Assembly (NCBI GenBank): GCA_002238965.1
Contig: MPNJ01000001.1
Span: 248,001-312,000, forward strand
Length of the DNA stretch: 64,000 bases
Direction: 5' to 3'
Source: Nitrospinae bacterium bin107
Lineage (GTDB): Bacteria > UBA8248
A program made the position numbers and the translations under genes. Shown here in pieces: positions 33,563 to 42,015 of this stretch (position 1 is its first letter; every line of letters begins with the position of its first letter). The notes under the pieces are model-generated. The model worked only from the letters and a program-made list of their open reading frames with translations. It was not told the origin of the DNA and ran no database searches.

Positions 33563-33575
33563 GGGATCATCCTCG

Positions 33576-34007
33576 TCATGGGTGCACCTCCAGGTAGAAG
33601 AGCACCTTCTCACCATGGCCCCCGCTTTTTTTCTTCCCGTGGGAGTGAGATCCGTGTTCCGTTACGGGAAACCGGCCCGCCACTCTGGCCTGAAACGCCA
33701 TCACGGTCACCCGGCCCGGGGAGACAGTTTTTTCGATGTCGTAACCGTGGAGATGGACTTCCGTTGTTTTATCGGCCATCAGATTCAGCTTGACTTCATC
33801 GCCTTGCTTCACGCGAACCACTTTTTTGTTGCCTTTGATCTTCCCACCGGCGATCTGGAGCGTGATGCCGCTCATCTCCTTGCTTTTTACCGGGGATTTC
33901 CCCCCTTGATGAGTACCATCTTTACCCGCACTCTGGGCGGGCAATACCTGAAATAGAACAATCAGCGTAAAAGCACAAAAAACCTTGAATATGGATTTCA
34001 TATCCAC
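33576..34007 (-). CDS. Periplasmic cupredoxin-like protein, 143 aa
   Basis: The Sec signal peptide is MDMKSIFKVFCAFTLIVLFQ with cleavage near LPAQSA. The mature part has a beta-sandwich pattern: ITLQIAGGKIKGNKKVV, VKQGDEVKLNLMADKTTEVHLHGYD (66-90) and GRVTVMAFQARVAGRFPV. It ends in a histidine-rich segment TEHGSHSHGKKKSGGHG. The HLHGYD and the FPVTEHG segments resemble cupredoxin-like proteins (COG4633 type), though a canonical type-1 copper site with Cys/Met is not visible. It probably binds Cu or another soft metal in the periplasm and is transcribed with the downstream membrane protein gene. Confidence 0.75.
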   Translation of the reverse strand: MDMKSIFKVFCAFTLIVLFQVLPAQSAGKDGTHQGGKSPVKSKEMSGITLQIAGGKIKGNKKVVRVKQGDEVKLNLMADKTTEVHLHGYDIEKTVSPGRVTVMAFQARVAGRFPVTEHGSHSHGKKKSGGHGEKVLFYLEVHP

Positions 34008-34060
34008 CCTCCCTCAAAAGGAGCCTCGCAGGGCACAGATTCTTTTCCTGCTGCGAAAAA

Positions 34061-34456
34061 TTACAGACTGGCGAACGAGAGGAGAGGAATAGGCGGGGCG
34101 CGCGGAGAGAGGTTGAAAAACAAGGAATCGCGCGCAAGAAAAATTTCCTGAAGAGACAGTGGGTTCGCCTCATTCGCTGCATGGATAAGGACCAGGTCAT
34201 CCGCCTTATTGTCTTGCGCCCATTGTCCCGCTGTCGCCAGTACGCAGGTGCTATGTTCCTGTCCGGCATCATCTGGGTGATCCCCGTGATGATGCCCCTC
34301 GTGATTTTCATGCGCGTGATGTGCATTCGCGGAATGCCCCAGGAGGGTCTGAACCTCCTGCTCCAGGTGGTGCACCCGATGGTTGCCGGATGCGGCCAGA
34401 ACAAGGAGAAAAAGGGATGCCAAACCTAACGATATAAACTTTTGCGAAACGCCCAT
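34061..34456 (-). CDS. Histidine-rich DUF2946/CopL-like exported protein, 131 aa
   Basis: ATG 34456 begins a signal-anchor (MGVSQKFISLGLASLFLLVL), then a His-rich segment at about 41-60 (HSANAHHAHENHEGHHHGDH), a HSTCVLATAGQW segment around Cys71, and a C-terminal NLSPRAPP motif. The Cys-containing segment and terminal RAPP are features of small DUF2946/CopL-type proteins that accompany copper genes. The longer open frame upstream and the overlapping frame at 33922-34404 are not real genes. It is the first gene of a probable minus-strand operon with the cupredoxin-like and polytopic proteins. Confidence 0.65.
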   Translation of the reverse strand: MGVSQKFISLGLASLFLLVLAASGNHRVHHLEQEVQTLLGHSANAHHAHENHEGHHHGDHPDDAGQEHSTCVLATAGQWAQDNKADDLVLIHAANEANPLSLQEIFLARDSLFFNLSPRAPPIPLLSFASL

Positions 34457-34542
34457 GTGGACACTCAAGAGTTGGCTAGGCGACGCTCCGGAATAATCTG
34501 GAACCGTTACCAATATAACAGAAAGAAGCGGACCCTGCTTCG

Positions 34543-35424
34543 TTACAGCGCACGGCCGGCCACGAGCGCGCCTCCCACGACTACCGCTACCGTGCCCAGA
34601 AGGATCGGCCAGGTGATGCGCTCGAGTTTGCGCAAGAAAATGGCCGTGAGCAGCAGCGCCCACAAGGGTGCGGTGGCGGCGAGGGGGATCACGATGGTGA
34701 GGTCTCCGTAGTGAAGGCCGTAAAGATGCAGGAGAACAGAAAGGGTGTTCAGCAAGCCGCCGATGCTGTAGGTCACCCACGCTTTTTTCACCATCAGAGA
34801 AGGCCTCAAACCACGCGGCAGATACTGCCCGGAGATATAGAGGAACACCCCACCCGCTATGCTCATGATCGATATGCCCAGAAACGGGTTGGGCGACGCG
34901 CCTACGCCGAGTTTTCGCAACATGTGCGAGATGGAGAAGAAAACCGCGCTCCCGAGCGCGATGAGCAGGTATTCTCCCCGAATGGGCTGGGACTCCCCTC
35001 TTCTCGCGGTGATCCCCATACACCCCAAGACAATGAGCACCGTACCCGCCAGAATATACAGCCCCGGTTTCTCGCCCAGGACATATATGCCGGCTATCGC
35101 AGAGAAAAGCGGCATGGTGGAATTGAGCGGCACCGCGCGCGCCACGCCCATCAGATGAATCGAATGAAAGAAACACACCCTGCCCACGGCGGGCCCCGCG
35201 ATACCGGCCAGTGCGAAGAAGAGCCAGCCCAAAGGTTGGTAGTGGGCGGGCTCCCACATCCAGACCGCGCCAACGAGCAGCGGCGGCATGGATACGATAA
35301 GCCCGATGAGAACGCCCGACACCGCGTTCGCGTGCCGCTGCCCGCTTCTCACGAACAGGGTGAAGGAGCCGACCACGAGCGCCGTGGAGAGCGAGAAGAG
35401 AACCGAGAGGGTGATGGTGGTCAT
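34543..35424 (-). CDS. EamA/DMT-family transporter (paralog of 31076-31957)
   Basis: A 293-residue, ten-helix transporter in the DMT superfamily with duplicated EamA domains (GLIVSMPPLLVGAVWMWEP, GVARAVPLNSTMPLFSAIAG, LHYGDLTIVIPLAATAPLWA, PILLGTVAVVVGGALVAG). Same length and motif positions as the protein at 31076-31957. The two lie on the same strand on either side of the His-rich/cupredoxin cluster. Likely exporter or permease; substrate unknown. Confidence 0.85.
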   Translation of the reverse strand: MTTITLSVLFSLSTALVVGSFTLFVRSGQRHANAVSGVLIGLIVSMPPLLVGAVWMWEPAHYQPLGWLFFALAGIAGPAVGRVCFFHSIHLMGVARAVPLNSTMPLFSAIAGIYVLGEKPGLYILAGTVLIVLGCMGITARRGESQPIRGEYLLIALGSAVFFSISHMLRKLGVGASPNPFLGISIMSIAGGVFLYISGQYLPRGLRPSLMVKKAWVTYSIGGLLNTLSVLLHLYGLHYGDLTIVIPLAATAPLWALLLTAIFLRKLERITWPILLGTVAVVVGGALVAGRAL

Positions 35425-35471
35425 CCAGAATGCGCCTTTACACCTGAAACGAAGCTTTCAGAAGGAAAAAT

Positions 35472-37511
35472 CTACACCCCGGCCATCTCACAGGGGGCGT
35501 AGTGGGAAAAGCGCATGGTATAGGTGGCGCGGCCCTGAGTGGCGGAACGCAGGGAGGTGGCGTAACCGAACACTTTGGCGAGCGGCACGGATGCGCGCAC
35601 CACGCTCACAGGTGACGCACCGCCGCGCTCTTCCACGCCGGAGACTTTTCCGTCACGCGCGTTGATGTCGCCGATGATTCCGCCCAGAAACTCACCGGTC
35701 GCCACGACTTCCACCGACATGACGGGTTCTAAAAGCTTTCCGCCAGCGGCGCGGCAGGCTTCGGTGAATGCGTTCGCCGCCGCGATGGAGAAGGCGGCCT
35801 CCGTGGCGCACTCCGCGTCATAGTCCGCCTCGAGCAAGGTGACGCTCACGTCGGTCATCTCATAGCCCGCCATGGCGCCGCTCGAAGTAGACGCCCGGAG
35901 CGAATCCAACGCAGCCGCAATCAGATTTTCAGGAACAGCCGTGTCGTCCACCGCACTCTTGCACGAGACGCCTCCGCCGGGTCTGGGGGCTACACCCACG
36001 CGCACCCTTGCGAACTGAGGCTCGCCGGCCAATTCCCTGTCGAAGGTGGCGTCCGCCTCGGCTTTTTTTGCTAACGTCTCGCGGTAGACTACGCGAGGCG
36101 CGCCGACCCGCACGTTCACGCCAAAGTCCTCGTCTATCCGACGTGTGAGCACCTCCAGATGAAGCTCACCCATGCCGCTCATCACCGTCTGGCCGGATTC
36201 GGAATCCACTCTCACCTGAAACGTCGGGTCTTCCGCCTGGAGTTTCGCCAGAGTCTCGCCCAGCTTCTTGGTCCCCGTGGCGTCCCTGGGTTCGATCGCA
36301 ACCGAGATGACGGGCTGAGGCGCGAGAATCGACTCGTAGGCAATCGGCTCTTTGCGGTCACAAAGGGTATCGCCCGTAGCTGCTTCCTTCATGCCCGCCG
36401 CCGCGACGATGTCTCCCGGCCCCACGGCGTCGAGACGCTCGCGCTTGTGAGAATACATCCTGAACAACCGGGCGAAACGTTCGCTGTCTCCCCTTGCGGG
36501 GTTCCAGAGGCTCTCGCCCACCCTGGCACCGCCGCTGTACACCCGCAGATAAGTGAGTCGCCTGCCCCCATCGATTTGAACCTTGAAGACCAGAGCGGAG
36601 AAAGGCGCATCTTGGGCGGGCGGACGGGTGATTGGCTCATTTTCACCCGGAGCAAAACCGATCGCGGGCGGCGCATCCACCGGGGAGGGCAAATAATCCA
36701 CCACAGCATCCAGTAGTGGCTGCACCCCTTTGTTCTTCAGGGATGACCCGCAAAAAACAGGCACGAGTTCGCCCGAGAGCACGGCGCTCCGCAAGCCCGC
36801 CTTGAGCGTTTCTGTGTCGACGGCGCGCCCTTCGAGATACGCCTCCATCACGGACTCGTCATGATCCGCCACCGCCTCGATGAGGGCTTCTTTCAACTCC
36901 TGTGCTTTCTCCTGGAGCGTATCTGGGAGTTCATTCCGACGGAGTTCTCTTCCCTCCCAGGTGAGGAAATCTCCACTCAGCGCCTCCACCTGGCCCGTAT
37001 AATCCTCACCCTCCCCGTCGGGCCAGTGCATGAGCACAGGCCGCGCGCCTAATTTTTCGACCATCATTTCGACGGTTCTCTCGAAATCCGCACCCATGCG
37101 ATCCAGCTTGTTGATGAAGGCGAGCCTGGGCACGCCGAACTTATCCGCTTGCCGCCATACGGTCTCGCTCTGCGGCTCTACGCCTTCCACCGCACTGAAG
37201 ATTGCGATTGCGCCATCAAGCACGCGCAGGCTTCTTTCTACTTCGATCGTGAAATCCACGTGGCCTGGAGTATCGATGATGGTGATCTCATGTTCCGCCC
37301 AGGTTGTGGTGATGGCCGCTGAGGTGATGGTGATGCCGCGTTCGCGCTCCTGGCTCATCCAGTCCATGGTGGCCGAACCCTCATCCACCTCCCCAATCCG
37401 GTGCACGGCTCCGGAGTAGAACAGCATGCGCTCGGTGGTCGTTGTTTTTCCTGCGTCGATGTGGGAGATGATGCCGATGTTTCTTCTCATCTCGAGCGCG
37501 GGACGCTTCAT
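35472..37511 (-). CDS. Elongation factor G-type translational GTPase (divergent paralog)
   Basis: A 679-residue five-domain GTPase. G1 is HIDAGKTTTTE, G2 lies in ERGITITSAA, G3 is DTPGHVDF and G4 NKLDR. Domain II (FSALVFKVQ...GRRLTYLRVYSG), domain III (GMGELHLEVLTRRI), domain IV and domain V (EPVMSVEVV...GEFLGGIIGDI) are all present. In domain IV the usual KQTGGSGQ-type sequence is replaced by ATFDRELAGEPQFARV, so this is not a standard FusA. It resembles EF-G2/second-copy EF-Gs that can specialise in translocation or ribosome recycling. It is not next to rpsL/rpsG or tuf, also in favour of a paralog. Confidence 0.88.
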   Translation of the reverse strand: MKRPALEMRRNIGIISHIDAGKTTTTERMLFYSGAVHRIGEVDEGSATMDWMSQERERGITITSAAITTTWAEHEITIIDTPGHVDFTIEVERSLRVLDGAIAIFSAVEGVEPQSETVWRQADKFGVPRLAFINKLDRMGADFERTVEMMVEKLGARPVLMHWPDGEGEDYTGQVEALSGDFLTWEGRELRRNELPDTLQEKAQELKEALIEAVADHDESVMEAYLEGRAVDTETLKAGLRSAVLSGELVPVFCGSSLKNKGVQPLLDAVVDYLPSPVDAPPAIGFAPGENEPITRPPAQDAPFSALVFKVQIDGGRRLTYLRVYSGGARVGESLWNPARGDSERFARLFRMYSHKRERLDAVGPGDIVAAAGMKEAATGDTLCDRKEPIAYESILAPQPVISVAIEPRDATGTKKLGETLAKLQAEDPTFQVRVDSESGQTVMSGMGELHLEVLTRRIDEDFGVNVRVGAPRVVYRETLAKKAEADATFDRELAGEPQFARVRVGVAPRPGGGVSCKSAVDDTAVPENLIAAALDSLRASTSSGAMAGYEMTDVSVTLLEADYDAECATEAAFSIAAANAFTEACRAAGGKLLEPVMSVEVVATGEFLGGIIGDINARDGKVSGVEERGGASPVSVVRASVPLAKVFGYATSLRSATQGRATYTMRFSHYAPCEMAGV

Positions 37512-37584
37512 CGGAAAATCCTCATTTTGTGAAAACTGAGGCGCAGATTACATTGGGAGGGAGAAGATGGGAAAGTCCGAGGCG

Positions 37585-37621
37585 AAAAAAAGTGGTGGCC
37601 GGAAACCGGCCACCACTTTTC
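37585..37621 (-). terminator. Rho-independent terminator of the cold-shock gene (bidirectional)
   Basis: A perfect 11-bp stem GTGGTGGCCGG (37592-37602) / CCGGCCACCAC (37606-37616) with a 3-nt loop is flanked by A7 on the left and T4 on the right. Read on the minus strand it ends the cold-shock transcript 20 bp after its stop with a seven-U tail. It may also work in the other direction. Confidence 0.9.
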
Positions 37622-37640
37622 TTAAACGCCGGGTAATGCG

Positions 37641-37844
37641 TTAGAGCTTGACGACGTTTTGCGCCTGGAGCCCTTTGGGACCCTGGGCCACTTCGTAGGT
37701 AACCTTATCGTCCTCGCTCAAGGATTTGAATCCCTCCGCCTGGATAGCCGTGTGATGAACAAACAGATCCTCACCACCATCTTCGGGTGTGATGAAACCA
37801 TACCCTTTTGCATCGTTGAACCACTTCACTGTACCTGTTGACAT
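37641..37844 (-). CDS. Cold-shock protein (CspA family)
   Basis: A 67-residue OB-fold nucleic-acid-binding protein. RNP1 is KGYGFIT (14-20) and RNP2 is DLFVHHTAI, with one His in place of the usual Phe/Ser. It begins [18 protein letters not shown] and ends [10 protein letters not shown] as usual. It destabilises RNA structure and acts as an RNA chaperone. An AGAGGAAACG site precedes the ATG, and a long untranslated stretch lies upstream, as in cold-inducible csp genes. A strong terminator follows. Confidence 0.95.
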   Translation of the reverse strand: MSTGTVKWFNDAKGYGFITPEDGGEDLFVHHTAIQAEGFKSLSEDDKVTYEVAQGPKGLQAQNVVKL

Positions 37845-38249
37845 ACGTTTCCTCTAAAGAAAAGAGACTAAGCTGAGGGGATGTAATGATGAATGGAGCG
37901 TCTCTTGGAAGGGATTCTTCATTCGTCTTGCATACCCACAAATCTTTTTCCCACACCTGTTGCAGGAAAAGACACCAAACCCTATCACCTGCTGTGGCTA
38001 AGTGCAAGTTGTCAAAACAAAGATTTACGCCATTCCACCCGCATGACGAAAATGGGATTTCTCTCCATGGCATCGGGAAAGTATAAGCCAATCGGGAGCA
38101 AAAGATTGCTTTCCTGATTCTCCCCATCCCTCATGCCGCCTACGGGCGATGCCCCGCTGACAGCAGGACCGAGCGGAGAAAGCGGCGTAAGCGCATCAGG
38201 GAGAAGTTATGCGCTTGCCTGGACCGTTGTGCCCAGGCGAGGGTGGGAA
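37845..38249. other. Region upstream of the cold-shock gene
   Basis: No gene is supported in either strand. The roughly 250 bp directly before the cold-shock start are less GC-rich than the surroundings and are the likely site of its promoter and a long 5' leader. No cold-box could be assigned with confidence by eye. Confidence 0.4.
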
Positions 38250-38471
38250 TCAGGCGGCCTCGGGGGTTTTGGGCTCCCATGTTTCGAAGGGAAGTTCGGG
38301 CGCGGGCGTAAGTCTCGATTCGAGTTCCTCTTGTCGGCTTCGCCAATCCTCATAAGAGATTTGACCTTGCAAATAGAGGGCGAGATTCCGCATGCAGGCT
38401 TGGTGAATGCGCTTCGAGGTCTGGCTCGTCCCATGTGTCTTGTATCCGGGTCTTTGAGTTTCTATCGCCAT
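38250..38471 (-). CDS. Small hypothetical protein, 73 aa
   Basis: Family not recognised. The start is supported by an excellent Shine-Dalgarno (AAAGGAGG, six to seven bases before the ATG at 38471). The product is hydrophilic and helical: CMRNLALYLQGQISYEDWRS, then RQEELESRL and a Pro/Glu-rich tail ending WEPKTPEAA. It has no signal peptide or membrane segment. It stands alone beside an AT-rich upstream segment that probably holds its promoter. Confidence 0.5.
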   Translation of the reverse strand: MAIETQRPGYKTHGTSQTSKRIHQACMRNLALYLQGQISYEDWRSRQEELESRLTPAPELPFETWEPKTPEAA

Positions 38472-38789
38472 GACGGGCCTCCTTTAAAGCTTCTCCTCCT
38501 ACTTAGAGGAGAATGGTTCTTTAGTCTATATATAGTACCTCTCATACATTTTCGCACTACATTTTGTGTTAAAATTATGTTAAAAAAATGTTGCAGTCTG
38601 GAGAATTTTTTATATCCTCCAATAAGACGAATATAATACGAAAATAAAAAAATTGCAACCATTTTTCACTGTGGTATGTCTAGTTCCATTTTTTCAGTGT
38701 GTTAAGATGCCATTATTTATGTTTTTCATTCATTCCTGATGGCCGAATGCCTTGGCCCACCACTTGCGCCAAGGCGAAAAGGACTGGTC
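38472..38789. promoter_or_regulatory. AT-rich intergenic segment with divergent promoters
   Basis: About 200 bp (38510-38710) are strikingly AT-rich in an otherwise GC-rich window. A perfect TATAAT lies at 38632-38637 on the plus strand, without a good -35 at 17 bp. A TACTATATATAG stretch on the minus strand near 38530 could serve the 73-aa gene. No DnaA boxes or origin features were recognised. Confidence 0.4.
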
Positions 38790-39656
38790 GTGATCTTGAA
38801 AAATATCTCGAAAAATTTCCTTCCCAGCGTTTTTTTTCTCCTCGTTTCCACATTTCTGTTCACCGGATGCGCCGCAGACCATGAGACGAAAACCCCTCGT
38901 GGCGAGATAATTCGGGAATGGTTCATGGAATTCCCCTGGGGACGAGTCGAGGCTTATGCCGTCCGGCCCCCTGACAGAGGACATTTTCCGCAGATACGCT
39001 ACCCGGCGATTCTCCTCCTCCACGGAGCGGACGCCCGGGCCCAACGATTCAGACGCGCCATGCTGGATCACGTACATGATGGTTTCATGCTGATGAGCAT
39101 CTCACTGCCCGGTTTCGGCGCATCCACCGGGCCGGAAGATTTTGCAGGACCCAAAAGCGTGCAGGCCACGCTGGGCGCAGTCCGTTATCTAACCTCAAAT
39201 GAGGGTGTCAGAAAAGACGGTATTTACGTCTACGGCATTGGACAAGGAGCAACGGCTGCCGCCCTCGCGGCTGCGAGGAGCGCGAAAATTTCGGGTCTCA
39301 TTCTTGAAAACGGATTTTACAACCTGGAGAAAACCTACGCGTTCTTATCTGAAAAACAAAAGAGCAGAATACATGCGCTGCTCGGCGGTACACCCGCTCA
39401 AAAAGAGGATGCCTACCGAGAACGCTCCCCCATCCGGATGGCGGGTAAGGTGAAGGCCGCAGTATTGCTTCTCCACAGCCAAGGAGGGCCCTACAAGATC
39501 GGCGGGGCCGAGGATTTCCTGAAAGCAATCGAAGAAAATAGCGGGAGTGCGGAACTGCAGAAGATTAAAAATCAGGGCCCATTCGAATCACTTACACACC
39601 CTAACATCGCGAAGTGGGTCATCCCCTTCATCAAGAAAATACTCAAAACCCGCTAA
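38790..39656 (+). CDS. Alpha/beta-hydrolase-fold lipoprotein lacking the nucleophile
   Basis: A 288-residue protein when started at GTG 38790, which has AAGGA seven bases upstream and puts a type II signal peptide at the N-terminus: MILKNISKNFLPSVFFLLV...LFTG with lipobox Cys27. An upstream ATG at 38739 would add an unlikely 17-residue prefix. The mature domain has a hydrolase fold: AILLLHGADAR (oxyanion HG), LMSISLPGFGASTGP, and an elbow YGIGQGATAAALAAA. In the elbow the G-x-S-x-G serine is Gly151 (GIGQG), so classic esterase activity is not expected. The location is the periplasm, membrane-anchored. Confidence 0.75.
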   Translation: MILKNISKNFLPSVFFLLVSTFLFTGCAADHETKTPRGEIIREWFMEFPWGRVEAYAVRPPDRGHFPQIRYPAILLLHGADARAQRFRRAMLDHVHDGFMLMSISLPGFGASTGPEDFAGPKSVQATLGAVRYLTSNEGVRKDGIYVYGIGQGATAAALAAARSAKISGLILENGFYNLEKTYAFLSEKQKSRIHALLGGTPAQKEDAYRERSPIRMAGKVKAAVLLLHSQGGPYKIGGAEDFLKAIEENSGSAELQKIKNQGPFESLTHPNIAKWVIPFIKKILKTR

Positions 39657-39669
39657 ATCGAAATATCGT

Positions 39670-40803
39670 CTAGGCTTTCTCCCAGGACTCGATTCTCGCC
39701 AGCCGATCGGAAACCGAGGGGTGCGAATGAAAGAGCGCAACCACCCAGACCGGGGGTTCGGGGTCCGTAAGGTTTTGTTTGCACAACTTGACAAGAGCGG
39801 AAGACAATCCACCCCTCACCTCGGCGTATTTGGTGGAATAGTGATCGCAGCGGTACTCGAAAGCGCGCGAAATTACGAGAATGAAAGGAGACATGACCAC
39901 TCCCAGGAGACTCAGAACGACCCATAAAACCACGACGCAAGCGGGCTCGCCGGGCTGCACCAGAACAGGGTTTACCCACTCCCCCAGCCATTCCAGCACG
40001 TGGCCGGATAAATACACCCCGAAAACCAACAGCACGCTTTTCATCGCTATAAGAGCCGGGATGTGACGACCCGCGTGATGCGCGATTTCATGGGCGAGAA
40101 TTGCCTCGATTTCATCAGGCGTGAAATCAAGCAGGGTATCGGAGAGAACCACCCGCCGGGATGGTCCCCAACCGACAAGGGCGGCGTTCGCCGTCTTGCT
40201 CTTGGAACTCATATCCATCTCCCAAACACCGCCGTACACATTCGCTCTTGTTCTTTTTAACAGTTTGAGGAGTCGCTTCTTCAGGCCCTCATCCGCCAAG
40301 GGCTTGAAGCGGAAGAAGATAGGCGCGAGCAGTACCGGAGCGATGAGGGAGATAAAAACCACCAGTAAAACCGAAGCCAGCGCGGCTATCCACCACCAAT
40401 CAGCCGGCCACACAATCATGATCATCAAGAAAACACCGCTGGCCGAGCCACCCAACAGCAGCAAAAGCAAAATCCCTTTGCATCTGTCCCAAAGCCAGCC
40501 CGGAAGTGATTGGTTCGATAAATTTTCCCGGTGAGCGAGCGTGTAGCCACCGTAGAAGTCAAAGGGTAAAGAGACCAGCGTTTTCGAGAGGGCAATGAAG
40601 GAGAAAGCAGCAAATCCGCTTACGAACGCACCGCCCGCCGGCTTTGCGGCCTCCGCTCCCAGATACCAGAACAAGAACGCTAGCACGACGCCGAATTCCA
40701 GGGCTGAGGATGTCAACCCCGCATACAGGCGCCGCATCTGATATGATCTCGCGCGCCTAAGGAAATCATCCTCGAAAACAGGCAACCCCTTGGCATTGTG
40801 CAT
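39670..40803 (-). CDS. M48-family membrane zinc metalloprotease
   Basis: A 377-residue integral membrane peptidase of the Ste24/HtpX type. The zinc site is HEIAHH within IEAILAHEIAHHAGRH, with a downstream helix and the third ligand expected in the FEYRCDHYSTKYAEVRGG region (E-x-x-x-D). About four to five membrane helices surround it. Such proteases act in membrane protein quality control or lipoprotein-associated proteolysis. Its 3' end is 13 bp from the convergent lipoprotein gene. The family assignment is secure; the substrate is unknown. Confidence 0.88.
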   Translation of the reverse strand: MHNAKGLPVFEDDFLRRARSYQMRRLYAGLTSSALEFGVVLAFLFWYLGAEAAKPAGGAFVSGFAAFSFIALSKTLVSLPFDFYGGYTLAHRENLSNQSLPGWLWDRCKGILLLLLLGGSASGVFLMIMIVWPADWWWIAALASVLLVVFISLIAPVLLAPIFFRFKPLADEGLKKRLLKLLKRTRANVYGGVWEMDMSSKSKTANAALVGWGPSRRVVLSDTLLDFTPDEIEAILAHEIAHHAGRHIPALIAMKSVLLVFGVYLSGHVLEWLGEWVNPVLVQPGEPACVVVLWVVLSLLGVVMSPFILVISRAFEYRCDHYSTKYAEVRGGLSSALVKLCKQNLTDPEPPVWVVALFHSHPSVSDRLARIESWEKA

Positions 40804-40939
40804 ATCGGTTCAGTCTCTGGGCGTGCGTGAGAATTTTAAAAGCCAAAAAAATGACAGCGCTATAATTTGGCAAATCACTTGTGATTGTGCAAATATATTC
40901 GCCACCAAGTAGATTACAACAAACCGAGTGCTTAAACCC

Positions 40940-40974
40940 GACTCCCGGAGACGGGGGCCGGAAGCCGGGGAGTC
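40940..40974 (+). promoter_or_regulatory. Hairpin overlapping the ribosome-binding site of the threonine aldolase gene
   Basis: GACTCCCGG (40940-40948) can pair with CCGGGGAGTC (40965-40974), leaving one bulge. The 3' arm contains GGGGAG, the only Shine-Dalgarno-like sequence before the TTG start at 40981. The stem could therefore mask translation initiation. Seen in sequence; function untested. Confidence 0.35.
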
Positions 40975-40980
40975 TATTCT

Positions 40981-42015
40981 TTGTCCAGTGATTTCATCGA
41001 CATGAGAAGCGACACCGCAACGCGACCCACGAAGGCGATGCGCCTAGCCATCGCCGAGGCGCAGGTGGGCGACGACACCCTTAGAGAGGACCCGAGCGTC
41101 AACGAACTCATCGAAAAGGCGACTTCCCTCTTCGGCAAGGAAGACGGCCTGTTTGTGTCATCGGGCACGCTGGCCAATCAACTGGCCATCAAAGTCCACA
41201 CGAACCCGGGCGATGAGATCATCGCCGATTCCCATTGTCACCCCTTTCGAAATGAACTGGGCGCAGGCCCGCTCTTATCGGGAGTTCAATTCGCCCTGAT
41301 CTCGTCGAACCGTGGGACATACGCTCGTGAAGATGCCGAGAAATGGCTCCGGCCCACGGGAGGGTACCCGAAAAGCGCCCTGCTATGGGTGGAGAACACG
41401 CACAATCAGGGTGGTGGCCACGTGTTCCCCCTCGACAAACTCGACGAGTTGCGCGCTTTTTCGAAAGAGCAAAACATCCCTCTTCACATCGACGGCGCCC
41501 GAATCTTCAACGCCATCGTCGCTTCCGGAATCCCTCCAAAGGAATGGTCGAAGCGCTGCGATTCGATGTGCTTTTGCTTCTCCAAGGGATTGGGCTGCCC
41601 GGTGGGCTCCATCCTGCTCGGAGAGAAAGAGTTCATTCAAGGGGCGCGCCGGTACTGGAAAATGTTTGGTGGCGGCTGGCGCCAGGCAGGAGTTCTCGCC
41701 GCCTCGGGGCTCTACGCCCTGGAGCATCACGTGGAGCGCCTGGCGGATGATCACGCAAACGCACAGCTATTCTCTGAACTCACTGCCGGTGTACCGGGCG
41801 TCAGGCCCGTCCATGACACGACACCCACCAACCTCGTGTTCCTCGACATCTCGGGAAGTGGTAAGACGGCACACCAGATCAGCGAGACGATGATGGAAAA
41901 AGGCGTCGCCTTCTCCATACCGAACGCGAAGATGCTTCGCGCCGTCACTCATCTGGACGTCTCGAGGGAAGACGTACAAACCGCCGCTCAGGTTCTGGCG
42001 GATTCGGTGAGATGA
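40981..42015 (+). CDS. Threonine aldolase family PLP enzyme
   Basis: A 344-residue fold-type I PLP enzyme of the GLY1/LtaE group, cleaving L-threonine or allo-threonine to glycine and acetaldehyde. Seen: DMRSDTATRPT at the start, VGDDTLREDP, FVSSGTLANQLAI, HIDGARIFNA (Asp171), and the Schiff-base Lys in CFSKGLGCPVGS (Lys202). The start is a TTG at 40981 (TTG-TCC-AGT-GAT); a GGGGAG site lies about 9 bp before it. The 3' end overlaps the next gene by 4 nt (ATGA), so the two are coupled. Confidence 0.9.
   Translation: MSSDFIDMRSDTATRPTKAMRLAIAEAQVGDDTLREDPSVNELIEKATSLFGKEDGLFVSSGTLANQLAIKVHTNPGDEIIADSHCHPFRNELGAGPLLSGVQFALISSNRGTYAREDAEKWLRPTGGYPKSALLWVENTHNQGGGHVFPLDKLDELRAFSKEQNIPLHIDGARIFNAIVASGIPPKEWSKRCDSMCFCFSKGLGCPVGSILLGEKEFIQGARRYWKMFGGGWRQAGVLAASGLYALEHHVERLADDHANAQLFSELTAGVPGVRPVHDTTPTNLVFLDISGSGKTAHQISETMMEKGVAFSIPNAKMLRAVTHLDVSREDVQTAAQVLADSVR

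Noticed and set aside
33922-34404. 160-codon minus-strand ORF overlapping the His-rich gene
   Set aside because: The competing frame (start 34456) has a signal peptide, His-rich stretch and CopL-like end; this one has none.
38500-38720. AT-rich stretch as a replication origin
   Set aside because: No DnaA-box cluster and no dnaA/dnaN/gidA neighbours.
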